DNA of 23,774 nt from a virus: IMG/VR virus record IMGVR_UViG_3300046817_000550, positions 1 to 23,774 of that record; one strand, given 5' to 3'. Numbering within the stretch: the first letter of the stretch is position 1; each line of letters opens with the position of its first letter. Shown here in pieces: positions 19,739 to 23,774 of this stretch. Under the pieces are notes generated by a model. That model did no database searches. It was not told the origin of the DNA and was given only the letters and a program-made list of their open reading frames with translations. A program made the position numbers and the translations under genes.

Positions 19739-19846
19739 CTAGCAGATGTAGCAGCAGTTCCCGTGGCCGCTGAACATTAGTCCAACAGCAACAAGTAGGG
19801 CGAGTGCTGCGAAGTAGAGCAGCACCCACTGGTTTGATGTCATCAT
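19739..19846 (-). CDS. 35-aa membrane peptide with Cys-rich tail
   Basis: MMTSNQWVLLYFAALALLVA continues VGLMFSGHGNCCYIC. One hydrophobic helix and a C-terminal CCYIC. Start overlaps the previous stop (ATGATGA), giving two possible ATGs. Last gene of the leftward operon, before the terminator. Function unknown. Confidence 0.6.
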   Translation of the reverse strand: MMTSNQWVLLYFAALALLVAVGLMFSGHGNCCYIC

Positions 19847-20094
19847 CTATGTGTTGGTGGCAGCAGGGATATTCCACCCATGCCGACTACGCAGCTTAAC
19901 AGTGCAAAGATGATGTAAATCACAAAGATACAGACGATCGCCCATAGAATGATGTTGATGGCCTGGGCAAGTATCGGAATGCCTACCTGTGCCATGACCC
20001 ACGGCACAAGCAGGCGAATAATAGCGACGATTGCCCCGACTATCACACACCAGACTAGGAACTGCTCAAGCCATTGGAGTGTAAAGCATCCCAT
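19843..20094 (-). CDS. Hydrophobic membrane protein, two helices or more (83 aa)
   Basis: Two hydrophobic stretches, about residues 12-32 (LVWCVIVGAIVAIIRLLV) and 43-72 (LAQAINIILWAIVCIFVIYI...LLSCVV). AGGAGGATAT precedes ATG 20094. Two helices, no charge between them, and position in a lysis operon allow a second holin or antiholin, but a hydrophobic accessory of unknown role is equally possible. Confidence 0.65.
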   Translation of the reverse strand: MGCFTLQWLEQFLVWCVIVGAIVAIIRLLVPWVMAQVGIPILAQAINIILWAIVCIFVIYIIFALLSCVVGMGGISLLPPTHR

Positions 20095-20102
20095 ATATCC
20101 TC

Positions 20103-20444
20103 CTATGCGGCCGGAGTACCGGCAACAACAGCGGCGCTAAGTTTTGATGCGCGGTCGGTAATCGCCGTCGAGAGAGCATCGATACGGGCGATCTGCGCCG
20201 GGTCTGTGACGTTGGCTTTCAGGTCGGCAATTAAGCCGGCCAGCGTTGTGAGCAGAGCCTCGGCGGCATCGTCGGCATCGCTATTGGCCTTGGCGGAAGC
20301 CTCGGCTTTATCAAGTGCGTCGGTGAGTGCAGACATGGTGTGTAGTTCCTTTGTTAGGATACGGTCCATTTTGTCAGCAAGAGCTTCGAGACGGGTTAGG
20401 ACCGAATCGCCCGAATCGAAGTGATGGTGTATGTCAATTCTCAT
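20103..20444 (-). CDS. Helical, His-rich-start phage protein (113 aa)
   Basis: Starts MRIDIHHHFDSGD, then long Ala/Leu/Asp-rich helices typical of a coiled coil, ending AVVAGTPAA. GGAGG lies eight bases before ATG 20444. In-frame codons to 20477 lack an SD. Similar helical proteins accompany phage lysis and tail genes; no function is assigned. Confidence 0.7.
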   Translation of the reverse strand: MRIDIHHHFDSGDSVLTRLEALADKMDRILTKELHTMSALTDALDKAEASAKANSDADDAAEALLTTLAGLIADLKANVTDPAQIARIDALSTAITDRASKLSAAVVAGTPAA

Positions 20445-20491
20445 ACGAAAACCCTCCGATGACTTTATATAGGACAAGTGTGACAGGCTCG

Positions 20492-20938
20492 CTATTGTTC
20501 CTTAGTACTCTTAGGCGCCTGCCGTACGAAGTTTTCCAGTGAACGCACGCGCTCATCCAACTTGGCAGCCAGCGTCTCGTTGGACTTGGCCACCGCAGAA
20601 AGTTCGCCTGTCGTCGGCCTGCTTTGTTCAAGCTGGTTTAGCCTGGACTTCGTATCTGAATATCGCTCATCTTCCAGTCTTTCCAACTGTTTGAATAATT
20701 CCATCGTTGGAAACTCACTGCGACGTGCGAGCAATTCTGCATTTATCCGCTCTATTTCATGTTTTATAGCGTCGTCGCTCTTGATTGAGTCGTTTCTATT
20801 CTGAAACACACTTTTTTCAACGTAGGCAAATTGCGATTGAAATAGCGTCCACGCCGCGCCAGCAAGCGCGGTGGCCACCAGCAGACCGGCAGCTATGTTG
20901 GGCCAGGTTAATTGCGGAGGCCCATTGGGACTAGACAC
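20492..20938 (-). CDS. Membrane-anchored coiled-coil protein, i-spanin-like (148 aa), GTG start
   Basis: A short N-terminal cytoplasmic part leads to one membrane helix (residues about 14-34, PNIAAGLLVATALAGAAWTL). A long charged coiled coil follows (EKSVFQNRN..., HEIERINAELLARR, FKQLERLEDER, LDERVRSLENFV). That order is the layout of an inner-membrane spanin, which with an outer-membrane lipoprotein breaches the outer membrane. The lipoprotein at 21212 could be its partner. GTG 20938 overlaps the previous stop by eight bases; codons to 21001 lie in the upstream gene. The assignment is from architecture only. Confidence 0.6.
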   Translation of the reverse strand: MSSPNGPPQLTWPNIAAGLLVATALAGAAWTLFQSQFAYVEKSVFQNRNDSIKSDDAIKHEIERINAELLARRSEFPTMELFKQLERLEDERYSDTKSRLNQLEQSRPTTGELSAVAKSNETLAAKLDERVRSLENFVRQAPKSTKEQ

Positions 20939-21215
20939 CGCTGCTATCTGGCTCCGCTGCCGCCGCCTCGAAATCTGCGTCAGCCTTGGCCTCCAGATCA
21001 TCTAGCGCGGTAAGTTGCTCTGGCGTGACGACGTTGTTATTGCGCAGTGCATCAATGATGTTCTGCACGATCGGTGCCACGTCCTGCACTTCCTTGATGA
21101 GCGTTGGCAGGATTTTCACCAACAGGTCGATGATCGACGTAATGGCGGCTGGCGTGCCGAGCGAGCCGGCGATTTGGCTGATGACGGTCAGGGCGGCTAG
21201 GAGAACGGCGGTCAT
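20931..21215 (-). CDS. Hydrophobic helical phage protein (94 aa)
   Basis: Hydrophobic N-terminus (MTAVLLAALTVISQIAGSLG), then a helical segment (ITSIIDLLVKILPTLIKEVQ) and an acidic C-terminus (DDLEAKADADFEAAAAEPD). GGAG lies seven bases before ATG 21215, which overlaps the previous stop (ATGA). Recurrent in phage lysis regions without a known function. Confidence 0.65.
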   Translation of the reverse strand: MTAVLLAALTVISQIAGSLGTPAAITSIIDLLVKILPTLIKEVQDVAPIVQNIIDALRNNNVVTPEQLTALDDLEAKADADFEAAAAEPDSSGV

Positions 21216-21613
21216 TGGACAACTCCTGCGATCTGATATTGATTGGCTATGCCTTGCAGCGTGTTGGTGGCGGCCACAAGGGCGTCATATAGCCCGCTCG
21301 TGCCGAGTTGACCTGGGTGATCCTTTTGGAACTGCACGAGATTGGTCCGTGCAACGCGCCCCGCCCGTACTGCCGGGATGAGTTTTGCAATGGCTGTCTT
21401 GGAGCAACCGACCGTTGCCGGATTACGCTTGCAGAACACGATGTAGTTTGTGGCCGTAACTTCCAAGGCGTCGAACGAATTGCGGGCCACATAGACCGCC
21501 GTTGGCGATACCGTTGAACCGACAACCGAGGTGATAGCATTCCAATCGGTCTGGAACGTAGCGCAGCCGGCGAGGCTTGCCGACATCACGAAAGCTATGA
21601 GAATTTTCCTCAT
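21212..21613 (-). CDS. Lipoprotein (133 aa)
   Basis: MRKILIAFVMSASLAGC is a lipoprotein signal sequence with lipobox LAGC and the lipidated Cys at 17. The mature protein is helical with two more cysteines (FCKRNPATVGC) that could pair in the periplasm. It may be the outer-membrane partner of the coiled-coil protein at 20492, though it is longer than usual for an o-spanin. AAAGGA is six bases before ATG 21613; the longer frame to 21718 is an unlike basic stretch. Confidence 0.75.
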   Translation of the reverse strand: MRKILIAFVMSASLAGCATFQTDWNAITSVVGSTVSPTAVYVARNSFDALEVTATNYIVFCKRNPATVGCSKTAIAKLIPAVRAGRVARTNLVQFQKDHPGQLGTSGLYDALVAATNTLQGIANQYQIAGVVQ

Positions 21614-21623
21614 GGTAGTCCTT

Positions 21624-21983
21624 TCATGGAGTTGAATTTGCCGTTGATTGAACGGCCTTCTTGTCCGCTGCGACCGTCTCGATCTTGGGCTGGTTCGGAT
21701 CGACCGCGAACGAAGCAAGCGTCTGGTTTGCCTGCTTGTTGACGATGATCTTTTCCACGCCTGGCATTTCCTGCACGGATTTGATGATGCCGCTTTGACC
21801 TGTCGTGAAGGTCAGCACGATGCCGAGAACACCTGACACAAACCCGGATAACGAAACGATCTCCTTCACGATGAGCGGTGCCATGGAGCCGAACGGCGAG
21901 AATATGTCGGTGAGTTGTGTGCCGCCGGAGGCGACAAATCCCAGGATGCCGATTGTTAAAGCCAGCTTTTGTGCCAGGTTCAT
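21624..21983 (-). CDS. Holin candidate, two membrane helices (119 aa)
   Basis: Two hydrophobic helices at about residues 6-25 and 42-62, with a short loop between, then a mostly polar C-terminal tail. It directly follows the endolysin gene with an ATGA overlap, the classical holin-endolysin arrangement though in reversed order. A small holin would open the inner membrane to release the endolysin, which itself lacks a signal peptide. Family not recognised; call rests on topology and position. Confidence 0.65.
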   Translation of the reverse strand: MNLAQKLALTIGILGFVASGGTQLTDIFSPFGSMAPLIVKEIVSLSGFVSGVLGIVLTFTTGQSGIIKSVQEMPGVEKIIVNKQANQTLASFAVDPNQPKIETVAADKKAVQSTANSTP

Positions 21984-22651
21984 GTAACTTGTCCTATGAT
22001 TCGATTAATCAAGGATGCCAGCCAGTTCGGTTGCGCTGGTGCTGGGACGGCAGATGAATTTTGGTTAACAGCCTGCGCTTGCGGTTTCTGCGCTGTTTGT
22101 AGCTCTTGCATACGACGTAATAGAACAGCACACCCAAGCTGGTGATCGATGCAAGTTTCACAAAAAACCCCGTCAGCCACATATTTGCCTGATACATATT
22201 GGTCGCTCCCTGCCCAGATGTACGGGGACGGCTTGCCTCTGATGAAATATCCCAGCCCATTGTACTGCTCCAGCAACGTCATGGTGCCGCCGTCGTCCCA
22301 TTCATGCCACTTGGCGGCATAGGGCGGGCAGTTTTTCAGGGCATCGACCGCGCCGTCCTCCCAGGTAGCGAACGGCCCGCGCCCCTTAGGCACATGGGTG
22401 GACACCTTATCGAGCGGGTCGCCCTGACCGAGCTGCGTATGCCAGTTCTGACTGGCCTCGCGCTCATGGATCACGGCAATGACGTTGCGCGGCACGCCGG
22501 TCAGATTCTCCACGCGGGCATAGCGAAGCTGCGCCTTGGGGTCGGTCAACCGCGCGGCCACCCCGCCTATCTCCAGGGCGCGGCCAGGGTCGGTTTTCAT
22601 GACTAACCAGCGTTGCTCATTCTGGTGCTTGAGTAGCGCAAGGTCCGACAT
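21980..22651 (-). CDS. Endolysin, lysozyme-like (223 aa)
   Basis: The central part (residues 53-160) contains PRNVIAVIHEREASQNW with a likely catalytic Glu at 63, GDPLDKVSTHVPKGRGPF, and LEQYNGLGYFIRGKPSPYIW followed by VSGKYVADG. This matches phage lysozyme-like peptidoglycan hydrolases. The C-terminus has a Gln/Ala/Pro linker and a short NWLASLINRIIGQV helix that could touch the membrane. No signal peptide, so export needs the holin. ATG 22651 has GGGGG six bases upstream; 22600 is an alternative. Confidence 0.85.
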   Translation of the reverse strand: MSDLALLKHQNEQRWLVMKTDPGRALEIGGVAARLTDPKAQLRYARVENLTGVPRNVIAVIHEREASQNWHTQLGQGDPLDKVSTHVPKGRGPFATWEDGAVDALKNCPPYAAKWHEWDDGGTMTLLEQYNGLGYFIRGKPSPYIWAGSDQYVSGKYVADGVFCETCIDHQLGCAVLLRRMQELQTAQKPQAQAVNQNSSAVPAPAQPNWLASLINRIIGQVT

Positions 22652-22691
22652 AGCGTACCCCCGTAAGCTGCATAATCAGCACGCACGCCGT

Positions 22692-22710
22692 TACCGCAAG
22701 GCACTGTTAA
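22692..22710. repeat. 19-bp direct repeat, copy 2 (virion-gene stop)
   Basis: Identical to 4616-4634, and again ends in the TAA of a minus-strand gene. See copy 1. Confidence 0.8.
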
Positions 22711-23048
22711 ACAACGTATTGCTCGCCCTCGACAACGATTGTCAGGCTGGTAGCCGCACTGGCACCGCCTACCAGAAAGTCAGTCGAGAGCATCTTCAGA
22801 TTGCAATAGTAGTCGTAGGTCAGGTTGGCACCAACGCTGTAGCCGGTGAACAACTCGGTACCTGCCGTATTGGCGCCTGTCGCGCCCAGCCACAGGCTGA
22901 ACGTCACCGTACCGGCTGTCTTGTTGGCGATATGAATGTGCTTGACCACGCTGTAGATTGCGCTGTCGCTGCCATTGAAGATGTTGGTCGTTAGCGTTGC
23001 GCTCATGGCCACTGGGCCGGCGAGACGCTTAACGCTTGGGTTTGCCAT
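22707..23048 (-). CDS. Virion-associated beta-rich protein (113 aa)
   Basis: A beta-rich protein with VKRLAGPVAMSATLTTNIFN, then VVKHIHIANKTAGTVTFSLW and TGYSVGANLTYDYYCNLKML. The 'RLAGP...HIHIAN..GT.TFSL.LG' pattern is found in small phage structural proteins encoded near tail fibres and thought to decorate the virion. AGGAG lies seven bases before ATG 23048. It lies between the tail-fibre-like gene and the endolysin. Confidence 0.78.
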   Translation of the reverse strand: MANPSVKRLAGPVAMSATLTTNIFNGSDSAIYSVVKHIHIANKTAGTVTFSLWLGATGANTAGTELFTGYSVGANLTYDYYCNLKMLSTDFLVGGASAATSLTIVVEGEQYVV

Positions 23049-23057
23049 GTGATCTCC

Positions 23058-23774
23058 TTATGATGCCGTGAGAGCCAATCCGTAGATTGGTATGTTCTTA
23101 TTCGTCAGCGTCTTGATGCGGGCCGCAAACGACGTGCCGCTCGTGCAAACGATTGCGTTGGTTTCTGCAATGGTTCTGCCAGCCTGACCAGTACCGGCCG
23201 TTGCCAGCGTTCCTGCCGTCCAATGCGAACCTCCGTCACAAGTAAACTCGGCCGTCAGGTCGGTGCCATAGCTAACACCAACTGCGGTATCGACTTCCAT
23301 CAATATCTGTCCGGTGGCGACGCTGGCGTCGGCTGTTTGAGCGGTCGTAATCAACGTCATGTTGGAGAGCGCGCCAGTGTTAGAAGTAAAGCGCATACAA
23401 GCAACGTAACTTAAATCTTCCGTGAAGCCGCCGGTAGGTCCACCAGTCTGATCGCCGCTTAAATAAGCACGAGAGCCAGTGCCTCCGGTACCCAAAAACA
23501 ATGGGCCAAAATTACTAGCAGAATACGCACCAACGTAATAAGTGCCGCTCCCTGGTACTGTGTAGGGTGATGAAAGCGTGTGATCTTCCCAGCCGGTGCC
23601 GCCATGCACGTAGGTTTCTGAAACGACAAATGTATAATTGCCTGCACTGTTTCGTTTTGCTATTTTCAGCACAAAAGTAACAGCAGAAGTAGAGTAAACT
23701 CCGATTGATGTTACTGTGTCTGAATTTGTTATAGCCGTATCTTCGGTCAGCATTGTATAGCCGCTATTTGCTGT
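23058..23774 (-). CDS. Tail-fibre-like beta-rich structural protein, partial at right edge
   Basis: The frame is open to the window edge, so the true start lies outside and the ATG at 23753 is internal. The visible 238 residues are Ser/Thr/Gly-rich beta-strand (SGTYYVGAYSASNFGPLFLG, TADASVATGQILMEVDTAVG), as in the C-terminal receptor-binding ends of phage tail fibres. LTAEFTCDGGSHWTAGTL and LTNKNIPIYGLAL close it. No catalytic motif. Host-range role is inference from composition and position. Confidence 0.7.
   Translation of the reverse strand, partial: TANSGYTMLTEDTAITNSDTVTSIGVYSTSAVTFVLKIAKRNSAGNYTFVVSETYVHGGTGWEDHTLSSPYTVPGSGTYYVGAYSASNFGPLFLGTGGTGSRAYLSGDQTGGPTGGFTEDLSYVACMRFTSNTGALSNMTLITTAQTADASVATGQILMEVDTAVGVSYGTDLTAEFTCDGGSHWTAGTLATAGTGQAGRTIAETNAIVCTSGTSFAARIKTLTNKNIPIYGLALTAS

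Noticed and set aside
22009-22260. Second small gene inside the endolysin gene on the same strand
   Set aside because: Out-of-frame shadow, no SD, and the endolysin frame is continuous and conserved-looking.

Overview
The window is almost certainly a tailed double-stranded DNA bacteriophage or prophage, not bacterial chromosome. It carries a terminase pair, a T7/BPP-1-type head-tail connector (portal), a Bbp19-like protein, a scaffold-like protein, a holin/endolysin cassette and dozens of tightly packed, translationally coupled small genes. The connector-type portal points to a podovirus of the BPP-1-like kind. The host is probably an alphaproteobacterium, perhaps Rhizobiales. This rests mainly on the small secreted hydrolase at 14122-14472, whose AWCGW...HHVG pattern I associate with rhizobial proteins, so host confidence is low. 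No tRNA, rRNA, CRISPR array or insertion sequence was seen. Major capsid protein, most tail genes and DNA polymerase are not in the window.

Layout. (1) 1-6599, minus strand: packaging and head genes, in transcription order TerS, TerL, a 67-aa protein, a 146-aa protein, portal, Bbp19-like, scaffold-like, a 31-aa membrane peptide, a Cys-rich protein, a 61-aa basic protein, and a histidine phosphatase cut by the left edge. (2) 6600-7445: a 0.8-kb divergent non-coding region full of direct and inverted repeats, a likely control region or origin. (3) 7446-10417, plus: seven early-type genes including a PP-loop PAPS-reductase-like enzyme and an HTH protein. (4) 10383-13341, minus: a coupled operon from a Cro-like regulator through a 29-aa membrane peptide, a VRR-NUC nuclease, a replication-protein-like fragment, two unknowns, an HNH endonuclease and a conserved phage protein. 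A 309-bp gap in it holds two copies of a palindromic site. (5) 13434-15490, plus: tiny membrane proteins, an alpha-CTD-like helix-hairpin-helix protein, an exported NlpC/CHAP-like hydrolase, a Gp157-family protein and a conserved partner. (6) 15575-17316, minus: a serine recombinase followed by six small genes. (7) 17400-19707, plus: a train of eight small genes joined by a repeated stop/Shine-Dalgarno cassette, ending in a glycosyltransferase-like gene. (8) 19739-23774, minus: tail-fibre-like gene cut by the right edge, a virion protein, endolysin, holin candidate, lipoprotein and membrane/coiled-coil proteins, closed by a clear intrinsic terminator at 19671-19706.

How it fits together. Late genes leave the window at the left edge after the scaffold region and late genes of the same strand enter at the right edge with tail and lysis functions. 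This is what a circular or circularly permuted phage map opened inside its early region would show. Early control probably centres on 6600-7445 and 13342-13433, which share a near-identical TTGAC...GTGCAGAT...ATATGA motif ahead of rightward genes, and on the palindromic sites at 12624-12665 and 17363-17385. Most gene junctions are ATGA/GTGA overlaps or stop codons embedded in Shine-Dalgarno sequences. The most unusual features are the number of 28-42-residue membrane proteins, the stop/SD cassette train, the phosphatase in the head operon, the PP-loop enzyme and the shared control motif.
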